Assembly: GCA_035610365.1 (NCBI GenBank)
Contig: CM069437.1
Coordinates: 55,142,093-55,206,092, forward strand
Reading direction: 5' to 3'
Length of the DNA stretch: 64,000 nt
Source of the DNA: Aquatica leii
Lineage: Eukaryota > Arthropoda > Insecta > Coleoptera > Lampyridae
Positions 10,191-21,749 of the stretch are shown here, piece after piece. The number at the start of each line of letters is the position of its first letter. The first letter of the stretch is position 1. Below the pieces are notes generated by a model. That model was not told the origin of the DNA and did not search any database. It saw only the letters and a program-made list of their open reading frames with translations. The translations under genes and the position numbers were made by a program.

Positions 10191-10890
10191 AGCAGAGCCA
10201 TCTCATAGTATAAATTTACTATGCACGAATAACAGTATGTAAATGGGTACAGAGATTGAAACGTTGAAAACTGATGTTATATCCGCGTCATTCAAATAAA
10301 TTTTAAACAAACTGTGGGCCAAAATTATAACGTGTAAACCTCGGTATAAACATTGTAAGGTAACAATGTCAATGCAAATGTGAAAATGTTACCAGTGTGA
10401 AACAGTGAACGGTTGGTCAGTAGGAGAACATTATGCTGTACTTTTGCCAACGCATAGACAGTCCTATAGCTTTATATTAATAATTGATGTGATTAACGAT
10501 GGCAGAGTCATCTCATAGTATAACTTTATTATGCATGAATAATAATAAGTGGTAATAGCATGTTAGCCCGATGTTTATTCAAAACTTATTTGAATTACGT
10601 CGGTATAAAATCAGCTTTTACATTTTCCATTTCTATACCAATTTACATAGTAAATTTATACTAATAGCTAGCTCTGATTTGACTCATGTTAAGCAAATTA
10701 TTTAATAATGTGAAACAATATGTCTGTTAGTACATTTGTGAAAGTACAGTAAAGTGTTCTCCTATTGCTAAAAATCCCCAAAAGGACAAAACGGCTGTTC
10801 AGTAGTTTACTCTGAAGACATTTTCGCATTTACATTGACATTGTTACCTTACAATGTTTATACGTTGTGTTTTTAACCCGTGGTTTGTAA
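10191..10890. mobile_element. Nested MITE cluster with long sub-terminal inverted repeats
   Basis: Block A (10191-10320, starting AGCAGAGCCATCTCATAGTA) returns inverted at 10548-10677. Block B (about 10309-10445, including ACATTGTAAGGTAACAATGT) returns inverted at about 10743-10890. A further direct copy of the A start lies at 10501-10545. The simplest reading is a short complete element (10501-10677, both ends present) inside a larger, partly deleted element of the same family. A third member is at 8005-8172. No coding capacity. Confidence 0.6.
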
Positions 10891-11766
10891 TTTTATCTCT
10901 GAAAGCTATCTGTATCACTTTCGTTAGATTTCCTTGCTTGCCGACTCAAAATTAGCACATTAATTGCAAGAGTTCTTAATATGCAAAATGTATAAAAACA
11001 ACATACTTTATTGTATTTTTTTATTTATCAAACTAATACTGTGCTTTATTTTTTCTTAAAATTTATTATATAATATTACTTCTTTCATTTGTAACACCCT
11101 ATTTTTAAATTTTTAATGCTCGAACCAATACGTTAAATTTTATAGCACGCCTATGGAAAACTTGTAGGTCATTAAAATATCGTAGGTCGCGCAAGATTGT
11201 CATGCACGAATACCAATCGTTCGTTCTTTTCAATTTGTGTTTTTTTGCAAATCAACACGTTGTAAAAACTTTTAAGCCTTCTTAATTCGTTAAGTTTTGT
11301 AGAATTTATTGTAATTTCGTTGTATCGTTGATAACTTCTAAGATTTGGTTCTAAAAAATCGATTTGGATCGCATATTTGTAAGGAAGCACGGCACATTTA
11401 GTTACAAAAAAAATGGCGTCGTCAACAAATCGTTGTATCGATCCAACCTCGTAAATTGTAAATCTCGTTAGAATTGGAAGTAGCATCCCAATTGAGATAT
11501 TGTTGTAGCAAAAATGGAAGTCGCTTTTATGTCTACAAATCGTTCGTTATTGTATTGAAGAATTGCATTTTCTGGAGTCGCAGAAGTTCTAAATTTCCAT
11601 TGAGTATCGCATTGTCGATAAGGACTCTAATGTTTGACCTTGTCAAACCATTGCATACAAGAGGTATAAAATTCGTTGGTTCGAAAGTTGTATAAGTTTT
11701 GAAAGATGTACATTGATTGCATCTTTTCACCATCGCTTTCGTTGCTATTAAATTTGAAAAATATAA
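10891..11766. other. Stretch without recognised gene
   Basis: AT-rich with scattered TCGT words; overlapping open frames on both strands at 11172-11796 have no recognisable motifs. Confidence 0.35.
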
Positions 11767-11910
11767 TATAGAAGCTTTGGTCGTCAGACAAAGCACTCGC
11801 TAATTCGTAATAGTATTAAATAGAAGCCTTTGTCGTCAGACAAATAATTCGTAAATATTATAGTAACATTTAGCTTTTGTTGTAGGACGAAGCATCGTAA
11901 CTGTAAAAAC
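11767..11910. repeat. Degenerate tandem repeat, ~50-bp unit, about 2.7 copies
   Basis: Units begin ATAGAAGCTTTGGTCGTCAG (11768), TAGAAGCCTTTGTCGTCAGA (11821) and, more diverged, TTTAGCTTTTGTTGTAGGAC (11869), each followed by a TAATTCGTAA- or ATCGTAACT-like tail. Confidence 0.55.
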
Positions 11911-14900
11911 ATTGCATTTTCTTTATTCGATCGTATAGACCGAAATTGATTTGGATAAATTGGCATCGTAACACCTTGTAAATAATTTGGTTTAATAGGC
12001 TTGTGAAAGACAGATCTGATCTTAGTTTATATTTAGAAAATTTAGTAACAGTTATTTATCTGAATGATAATTATTTGATTTATTTTCATATATATAAACT
12101 TGTAATCTTTGTACATATGTTATAAATTGTTCGATTTATTTCTTTTGTTGGTTTATAAAATTTGAGCATTTATTAAATAAATGTGTTTATTTGATATTGT
12201 GTTTATAATTTATTGCAACACAAGTTGAATGCACAAGTTTTCGTAAAATTTGTCACTGATCTGTTTGTTACAATATTTATTATGATCTAATGGGGAAGGT
12301 GGAGAAAAATAGAAAGAAAGAATGAAGAATAATATTACTTAAACGTAATTACCGAGATGTTGTCGCTTACCTTTCGGCTAGCCTCGCCGCAGATGGTCGT
12401 CGGGTAAAAGAAAATCGTAAGACACTAAATTTCTTCCGGTAAGCTATATGCCCAAGTGCGCCACCTCTTCTCGAAAATTTTGTATCGCAGAAATTATAGT
12501 CTAGGTAAGAGAAAAGGAGAGCCTAGACCCGAAGTCCCCCAAAAGAAACATATTTTGTATTAACAATAACCATTTATTGCAATTATTGATTCACAGCCTC
12601 CTTCCGGAACGGAAGAAACACAAACCCCTCGACGGTTACGCCACGGGTAAAATCCCTATCAATTATTTATATAACCCCCAACAAGAAACATAGTAAACAC
12701 ATATATATAAGTTACATATAAATAAACAGGTCCCAAAAATAGATTCTGGGAGCAACAGAAGCTAACAAGATTTTATAGATAACTTTCACCGCGGCTACTG
12801 TAGCTAGTAGCAATACGTAATCGCGTTACCGTAAACAAATACCGCCCGGTGGATCTTGATCAAGCTCCGCACAACCGGTAATCAGTGTAATAAATAATTA
12901 GTTTCCGAGAGACGGCATAGTTCCCAAATTTCTACCCTTGATGAATTTATAAACTACTTTATATGACGCAAATTATTAATGGGAAGTTACGATAAATAAT
13001 TGTAATGACTCAACCATTACAAGATACAGCGTTGAATAATTACTATCAAAATGTTTTACATAAAAAATTTTACGTTAGATATTACTAAACTTAAATCGAC
13101 AAGCTATAAATACGCATTAGAATTACTCTGATAAGATAAAGTTATAAAAGTACATCACAATTAAGACCGGTAATTAACGTAATCGGTTAAAGACAAAATT
13201 CATTAGACATCACATCTCACTCTTGTGTCCGTTTACACATAAATTGTATCATTCTTACTCTGAGAAATTTACAAACGTCGACAAGAAAAGCGATTTCGAG
13301 TTCACTACGCACGTACCGCGTATGATGATAACCGAAGGCTATAGCGTCTGGCCGAAATGAGGTTGACAGCGAGTGAGTCTCCCGCGACTCGAAGATAAAG
13401 GTTTCATAAATACCTCGCTTGCACAGCGCCAACGATCCTCTGGGATCCTTATACCTGTTGTTTCCCTTATTTTGTCGACAATTCGAAATGTTTTAGTGTG
13501 TCCACCATTTCCACCGGATTACAGATGTAAGCACACGAAGACGTAATTAAGAACGACGGACGAAGAAGTCAGAATCAAGAATCAAGCATCCAGAATCAAA
13601 ATCAAAAGAGAAAGAGCTAAAAATTATGAGCATTAGTTGGTACCCTCCATTTCTAAACCACGTGTGAAATACTAACCCACTTTATGCGTTTGGCCGCCCA
13701 AATACATCGTGCTGATCTTATTCGCACCGGATGTTTAGTCGGATTTACTTTCAAAATGCTAAAATAAAGCGTCGTTGTAGTAGATGTTACAAGATGAAAA
13801 AGAAAATTCCATTTATCTCACCTCTCCGACGTTCCCCCGTTGTTAATCGACCAAATGACAGCATAAAAATGAAATTTGTAGATGGCGAACAACCTTCGAG
13901 CGCCCTCACAAGCGTGACTTAGAAACACGACTCGAGGTCGAATGTATTACCGTAAGTTGCCTAACTCTCAGGCGGATTTTTGCTCGAAGTTGAAATTTAC
14001 ACGTTACATGTTACCCGAACATGCGAATTCCCCTATATACAGAAAGAAGTTCAATGAACAAAGTTGTTCAAATTGTTTGTTTCGTATTGGTTAATATAGT
14101 AAACGATATTATTGTTAGTATCGTAATTAACAGTTTATAATTGTTTGCTTTTGAAACTGCAGGATCTGCAGAAAATAGGAGTATGTAAAGGACAAGAATA
14201 CGATATGATCCAGGTTAAGGTTCAGCCACATCAAATCGTTCCCATTTGCCCATTTTTACTAACAATACAAATTAATAATAGGTTTTATTGTAATTATCTC
14301 CCAATTTACCAAAATGTCATATTTCAAAGCAATTTTCAGGGGGCCCAGTTTGGGGAAAACACCACGAGAAACATTTTTTTTTCTCGTAGATAATACAACT
14401 TTTAATTTTATGTTCTTGCTCACATGTCTTGTTTCACAGATCTGTTTTATCTTCAGTTTCATATATACGAACAAAATTTTAGGTATTTTTCTGTTCGGAG
14501 GCTTGTTTTAGTCGATGCATTACATTCGTTGGTGATGTTTGTCAACATTTTTTTCAACTATAAATCTTTTAGTAGGTTTATACTCCTTTATATTGTTATC
14601 TAAAGTAAAAGATAAAAAGAATTAAGCATTAACGTAAATAATAAAGTAGTACTGGTTTTGCTACAATAATTATTAATGTCTCTTTCTTGATTTGAGTAAA
14701 TATTTGTAACTAACTCGTAAATAACCTGAATTGAAAAATTAAATTAAGCAACCATCATCTTTAATCGACGATTAGTAAATCGCCAATTAACCAGACTTTA
14801 TTTAATACATGTTATTGTTGTGAAAATTATATACGCTTGTTACATTTTTCTTAATCATTTTTCCTATTTGTTTCATAGTCGATTCAGACGTATTCTTGGT

Positions 14901-16429
14901 ATCTCCGAGCTGAGGTTCTTCTTAGTACAAGGAGTGACGCCTAGTTTTTTCATTCTTTTACTTTTTAACCACACCTATTAACCGATATCGTTGCTAGTCA
15001 TGGTAACGTGGTTATTGCCAACAGGACCTACTACAGAAAAGTTTGGTAACAATTTAAACATATGGGTAGCTCTTAACGATAAAATGGTAAATCAAATAAA
15101 CCGTGCGTTAATTAAAACACTGCAGTCTTACGTAAAAAAACTACAGAAATGCCAACGGCAATAGTGATTATTTGGTAAGAATAAGAATGAAGCAAAGAAA
15201 GCCAAAGGCCATAACTCCAAATTACAAAAACAAGAATTAATTAACCAGGAAAAATACAGGAGAGTTTGACAACACCGACAAAAATTATGTGGCAAAACGC
15301 AAAGCGAAGTATACATATAAATTTCGAAAAAAAAAACATTTCTAAGAAGTCTAGTCTGGTGACGTTCTTATAACTACAGTTAAAAATTACCAGACTTTGG
15401 TTTAGTATTAGAATTTCTATATCATTCCAATATCTTACAGTGTACGCAAACTTTGCACATTGATAGAATGTAAACTGTCTTCGGTGTGTCGCTTATAATC
15501 AGTTAAAGACCGTCAAAACGAAAAAAGAACTACAGGTGCATAGTTTCACCTAACAACACTTAAGGAGTACAAATAAAACACAACTAAATTAACAAGAAAT
15601 AAATTTATTTCCGTATTGACGTCTAATAAAAAAATGTGAAGACACAATACTATGTGTACATGCAATATTACATTAATTTAAAGACATTTAATTATAAGTA
15701 TACTAAGCCATCGAGTGATGCAACCTCCTGAACGATTAAACAATTACAATAGCAAAAGTTATAGTAAAATTAAATGTCAACAGAATAAAACTTATACAAT
15801 CTGAAAAAAAGGCTCACTGTCAATCAAGCCTCAAGCTTGAATAATTTTTAACACTAAATTTTATTAAAAAAGTAAGAGGATAATTACAGTTCAAACTGTT
15901 GCTAGCACTTATAACGTTATAAACTTCCTTAAAAGCTGAAAAATAAATGATAAGTATATCAGTATCAGGAATGGGCTTAAGTTCCTGATTAAAGAGTTAG
16001 GTAACACCAGAACAGTAAACGATTGCACTTATTAAGTAGTAGTATATAAATCCTGAAATCTAGCCAATAGCGGTAACTAAATGTTAGGATTTAGCAAGTA
16101 ACAGTAAATAAATTTTCTCATTTACCAATGAATGGTAATTAAATGCTAGAAGAACGAAAGAAAATTAAACTTAACTGGAAAACGTAAATGTTCATCATAA
16201 TTCCGCGATTCCTCCACAACCATGCATGGAGTTTTTATTCCTTTTATGACATTAAATAAACGGCTGACATAGCATTAAAAGTTTAGCTGAGTATTTTTAT
16301 TAACACGTGCTGGTTTTGCGTGTCAATACGTAAATATGTGGACATTACCGAAAGAAAAGGTGGAAACAGTCTAATACTACCAATGGTATAACATAACAAA
16401 TATAATTCATTTTTATTTTATTTAAGAGG
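11911..16429. other. 4.5 kb without recognised gene; GC-richer block 12300-14100
   Basis: From about 12300 to 14100 the composition is less AT-rich than its surroundings, with blocks such as TCGCCGCAGATGGTCGTCGG (about 12387) and TCTCCCGCGACTCGAAGATA (about 13377). This resembles the composition of the solo LTR at 25257-26528, but I could not define LTR ends, a primer-binding site or a coding frame. One splice-like exon shape occurs at about 14163-14211 (CTGCAG acceptor, CAG|GTTAAG donor) with an open 17-codon frame; alone it is weak. From 14600 to 16429 I see nothing. Confidence 0.35.
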
Positions 16430-19400
16430 TGGTTTGTTTAGTGCTCCTGCACTACTGTTTTTTTGGTTCTGTTTTGTTAGCGAAATCCAGAAGGTTATTC
16501 CAAGAGGCTTTTTTCAACTTATCATCGGTTAGGTTTGGTATGTCAAGAATTGTTGCGTGTAATACGCTTTGCATTTACCCAGCAAATGCTGCAGAGTTTT
16601 GTTATCCTCTAAGAATCTGCAGCATAAAGGCTTACTTTGCAGTTCTATGTTATGCATGTGTTTGTTAAAGTCATAGTGCATTTTGAGTGCTTGATTGTGG
16701 CTCTGTAAGGAAAAGTTGTGTGTGTTTCATCGCTGAAGAATTTTTCTATAGTTTCTTATGCACCGCTGCCAGTTTGCTACTAATTATTTCTTTTCCGGTA
16801 GGCGATTCTAAAAATTCTAAAAATGAGTTCAAACCCGATGTATGTCCGTGTTGTGCCCTTTTTAGTTAGCGCATATGCCATTCGGTTTCCTTTGCCACTT
16901 GGTTCCTTTGGTATCCAGATGAGTTGTACTTGTTGGCAAGTTGCCAAAAATGTTCAGACTGTTTATGCATATCATAATCAGTTTGAATTTTATTACTGGA
17001 GATCTTAGTGCTAGTAATGCTGCTTGATTGTCAAACATGATCGATATTATCGTATGATTTCGAGTCGATGTTTCTGGCACACGTGTCAATAGCCGCAACT
17101 TCAGCTTGAAATGCGGACGCATATTTACCCAAGGTCAGCAAAAATTGCTTCTTATGGTGCTTCCATTAATTCCTGCAGCGGTACCGTTGAAATTTTTGGC
17201 TCCATCTGTGTAGCAGATAGTTCCTTTAACTGCGCCCGGGTAAACGTATTTTGTTCACTCATTTTGTGGCGGTATTATAACTGTGATAATTTTTTGTGCA
17301 GTTGGATCTTATAGTTAAGATTGTTTCTTTACGCATCTTGTATATGTACGGTTTCTTTTTGCGGTAATAGACATGTGTTCATTAATCTGCAGCATGTCTT
17401 GCTTTTATTATTACAACCATGTACAACCGTGTAATGGTAGAAGTAAAAGTAGTGTTTCAATGCTGCGAGTATGGTTCTCATCGCTTCTGTTATCAGCAGA
17501 CATGCCATTTTCTGTAAAGCTAGTTTGCCTAGCTTAGAAGTTGTGCTGTTCAGATTAGTTCCCTTACACCATACAAACGCATTGTATGTGATATGGGTTT
17601 TGTCACCCCAGCGTATAACTATTTAGTCATTGTGGATTTCAATACTCATGTGTGCCCGACCATCCGTTTGGTTGTATTAAAAACTCTGATGGTCTTTGTT
17701 ATGAGTTTTTCTAGATTAAATGAAAATCACTCTGTATTAAAAGTTAGTCTCAGATATTTGATTTCTTTAGGTATCGAGTGCGTGATTCCGTACATTGTAG
17801 GTAGTTTTATGTCATCCGTTTTCCGTCGTTTGGTAAACGGAACGATTGTCGTCTTAATTCGGTTCACTTATAGACCTTTAGTTTTTGTATCATCCGTTGA
17901 CTATGTTTAGTAAGCCGTTTATTACGAGGCACCATAGTAGATGTGACAGAACGCTGCTTTGTAGGTACCCGCTAGCCATTTTGGTTTATACAGTGCTACC
18001 GTACAAAGTAGCTGCTACCGTCCGATTCCTGAGCTTTGAATTGACTCAGTTTTGCACTAGAAGTGCGATGTTTTTTTCCTCTATTGCCCTTGCAATTGAG
18101 GTGAGCGTAGTATTGTCAAATATCTTTTTAATATCTAGAAAAGCATTCATGCAATATTATTGAATTAGACTGCATTTTTGCATCTGCTAACTAGTTGATG
18201 AATTGCTAGCTCAAAAAAAATCGAATTGGTATGCATACTGGTTTTGATGCAAAGGCAAAGTCTTTAAGTGCTCCGTTTCGTATATATTTGCCGACGACTT
18301 TATCAAGTAGTTTTGACATAAAGACAGTCAAGATTTTGCTTAGGTGCACGTACATCTACTTGGCTTTGGTATAAATACCACTTTGATAATTCGTCAGCGG
18401 TTTGGTATATGTAAACGTGCTAAGCTGGCTCTAATAATTTTGAAATAATAATGATGGGATAAATTCTATCGGCTGATTATTTTTCTTGTTACTTCTTAGT
18501 TTCTTCTGGGTCCTTGTTTATTTGGTACTTCTAGGTTCTGGTGCTTAAGAACTTCAGTTAACGATAAACTTGGGAAGTGCTGTTGCAATAGTTTTTGCAG
18601 AGTATTTTCAACCAAGTCTGTAAACTTTTCGCTTTCGGTCAGCATAGAACCAATGTTTCCAGTGCGGTCTTTGCTTAGAACGTCTTTAAGATGAGAACTT
18701 GTAGGTACATTTTTTTCGTCCTTACAGTACTTTTTCATGAAATCTCTTTTTGTATTGTTGTATGTTGTGAAGCTATCTCTGTTTTTATCTCATTTTTGGC
18801 TCTTTTTGGCCGTGTTAAATAGTCTTTTTGTGCATGCCGTTGTTTTACCAAGCTCTTTGTTCCACCAAGTAACCTAATTGGGAGTTTGCTTGGCAGTTTT
18901 TGGGCAGCTTACTTCAAATGCAAATTTTATTCTACTAGCAATACTCTCTATCGTTATTTCTAGCTCGAGCGTTAATTTTGCAACTAAAAAACAAACCCTG
19001 ATTTGGACGGCTCAGGTATCATTAAAAAACTCCCAGTCAGTTTTATTCGGGTTTCTATACTCTATTACGAGTTTCTCATCTGATTCAATAATGAATCGAA
19101 TGTATCTATGATCAGATAAAAAAAGGTTTATCTGATACATGCCACTGTTTTATAATTTTGCTAGCTAACAATCGTAATGTCAATAGTTTTAGTCGGCAAC
19201 ACAATTATAAACTTAGGCGCATCTCCGTTATTTATTATGTCTAAATTAGATTTTAAAATAAATTCTAAAAGCATCGCATCCACAAATCAGCGGTTTGGTG
19301 GTCCCACTGTTCATCAGCCGTTGGATTTCCTCTGATGGCGGTGGTCCTGTCTGGTCGTAAAAAAGTTAACCGGATCTGATAATAAACTCCCTCCTGATGC

Positions 19401-20868
19401 ATTTTTCTGCTACAGATATTTTAGCTGCCCATTAGGTTTCCAAAAGATAAATCCCAGAATGGCATTAAGTTTAGTGCATTTGTTACAATGATGCATGTGC
19501 GAGGCTTTGGCTACAAGCAGTCATCCACTTCGACAATTTAACCCTTTTATTGTTTTATTGTGAATCCATGGGCTCTTGAAAAAGGACATTATCAATACCG
19601 TGTCTTACAATATAAGCACTAAGGGCCGCTGAAGCTGTCCTGCAGTAATGTATATTTATCAGAACGTCTTTGAGCATTAGATTCGCCGTCAGCTATAGAT
19701 TTATATCTATTGCCTCGTCGACCTGGCTTGTAGCATCTGGTTGTTTAATGTCTTTTCTAAAGAGTAATCTTTAAAGATCCGAGATGCAGTTGGTTGGCTA
19801 ATGCATTCACATTTCTTCAGGATTTCTTGTCCATAAATAAGACGTATTAGGTTCCTTTCTGATCGAATTTAGTGTTAAGTACCCGCCACGTTTCGGTACT
19901 AATGTTATTATGTACGGATATTCTTTTCAGTAGAAGTGGTCGGTTCCATTACTGTTGCCGAGACCTAAATGATAACCTTTCTAGATGCAGAAAGATCTTT
20001 GAAATAAATAATAATAATAAAGTCTTTTTTCCACTGATTTAGTTTTGTACCCTAGAAACGAAGATAAGCCGCTTTACTGAACCGCGTGCTTTTAAAGCAC
20101 GTATCCGTTACTTAGCTTATCCAATTGAGTCAAACTAGACGTTTTTTTTATATTGAAACATTTTTCGGAACGTAAATATTGTTTTTGTGGCAAGTTCGGG
20201 TGGTTTCGTGAGTCTACTTTCTTTTCCTCTTTCACCAGTGGTTTATTTTTGTTTGACGTGCCGACTAGCCAAAATCTTGTTGCTTTGTATGCGCACGTTA
20301 ATTTTAAGAATTTCCCTTTATGAGCACATTCCGAAAAACGCGGAGAAGTTTCCAGTTCGTCAATCCATCAGAGTATCAAAGTTTTAATGATTTTGGATTC
20401 TTCAGGACTGATAGCGCTTTCAAGGAACATTTTTGGTATGACTTTAGGAGGAATTCCTGTCAGAGTATTTTTGAATGTTTTTTTTGGGTTCTGTCGAACC
20501 CTCGATTTTGCTTTGCCGGTCGTTTTTGTGACGCCGGTGTGCTACTGCGGGAAGAGTTGCGCTCCTGTTGTTCCGGCACTTGGTACAATTGTATGCGCCG
20601 TCTGGTATTATGTTGCGGTATTGATGTGCTCGCCCTTGCTTTCTATATAGGTGGGTTTTGCGCAACTGTACCTGCTGTTGGAATAAAACCGGTTGCTTGA
20701 CCTTTCAATTTTTTTTAGTTTTTGTTTCGTCGTCTCTGAAATCTTTTTAATTTTTTGTGTTTGCGCTCAGCATGACCCATAATTTTTGGGTTCTGCTCAA
20801 AGTCTCTGTCTTTTTTTAAAGCAGCAAGAAGTTTGAGTTTGGCTGCCGTGCCTGCTGGACAAAGTCAG
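16430..20868 (-). pseudogene. Antisense LINE (LOA/R1/I-like): gag, endonuclease, RT and RNase H, degenerate
   Basis: Read on the minus strand from high to low coordinates. About 20650-20450: gag-like C-terminus with Cys/His-rich remnants (YNCTKCRNN). 18738-18496: the linker before the RT (MLTESEKFTDLVENTLQKLL-QQHFPSL), a typical T-x-x-E-x-L-x-x-HFP pattern. About 18160-17890: RT, with an FLDI-like motif A and the motif B remnant SSVLSHLLWCLVINGLL (family norm GGVLSPLLW). About 17830-17740: downstream RT segment IVPFTKRRK...KEIKYLRL. 17122-16862: RNase H, with FDNQAALLALRS (norm SDSQAAL) and a degenerate GN-x-x-AD tail. Frequent stops and frameshifts show an old copy. RNase H plus this RT style points to the R1/LOA/I group, the clade being unresolved. 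Confidence 0.7.
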
Positions 20869-21068
20869 CGTCTAAGAAGCGGCTATGTTTCGTGCGGTCG
20901 TGTTTAAGTTTTGTTATATTATTATTTTTTATGTTTATTTATTCCGTAACGTTAATTTTTGTTGTGGTCGCTTCAAAATGTAGTCGTGAACACAACACTT
21001 TATAAGTCTAAAATAGACTTGATAAAGTGCGCACACAGTCGCACGAAACGTAGCCGCTTCTTAGACAC
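20869..21068. repeat. Inverted repeat pair with hammerhead-like end, possible PLE terminal remnant
   Basis: Left arm 20869-20903 (GTCTAAGAAGCGGCTATGTT...) and right arm 21033-21068 are inverted repeats of about 30 bp with one main mismatch. In the right half, on the plus strand, TTGATAAA is followed by a hairpin with arms GTGCG and CGCAC, then GAAACGTAGCC. This mirrors the order of the hammerhead-like cores at the PLE-B and PLE-C ends, with mutations in the first box. It may be a remnant of head-to-head PLE ends or a structured 5' region of the neighbouring LINE. Confidence 0.4.
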
Positions 21069-21749
21069 TTAAAATATTTTAGTGCCCTTTCTCAGCGAAG
21101 AGCTGAAAAAATAATCTAAGTGTTCTTTTTTTTTTGTTTAAACCAAGATACTTTAGCGAATCGATTTCGACCCCGGCACTTTACATGGATATTATTTGTT
21201 GCTGGACAAAATCTAAGTAAATGTATACAAAGATAATTTTTACATTCCAACTAAATTGTTTTACATGATTTTTGCTTATTTTAATAGACTTTTCGTGGTT
21301 TTATAAATCGACTGAGCCATTGTCAAATGACAAGTTGAAGACAATTTGAACACTGTCTTTAAATTACTTAATTGTTAATTTGTTTTTAGTGATAAGATTT
21401 TGATTTATAACTTTTTTTTGTCTCGAATATAGCTATTTGATGTAAATACTTAAATTGGCGTTTTTCTGAAAAAAAATGCTATTAAAATAGGTTTTTTTTT
21501 AAATTTTTTTGTGACACCATGTTTTCTTTTATTGTTATTTATTAGCATTAAAACACATATAGTTAGAATTTTTTATTAGGCAACAAGCGTCATTACACTT
21601 TTTAAGTTGGTGTTTTTTGATTTTTCTTTTAGCGTTGCCAACTCTTTAGTTGTTATACGTGTTGCCAAATTTACAATATACATAGTAAAACATACCAAAC
21701 CTGAAAGTTGTTATTAGTAAATAAACAACTTTCATTATAAAAACGATTT
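21069..21749. other. Stretch without recognised gene
   Basis: AT-rich 3' flank of the kinase-like gene. I did not find a strong poly(A) signal directly behind the stop codon. Confidence 0.35.

Noticed and set aside
11172..11966. Overlapping ORFs of 60-104 codons on both strands
   Set aside because: No motif, no splice or promoter support; the region contains a short tandem repeat that keeps frames open by chance.
16429..20700. Numerous plus-strand ORFs of 60-126 codons
   Set aside because: They are opposite-strand shadows of the minus-strand LINE, whose RT and RNase H motifs are readable.
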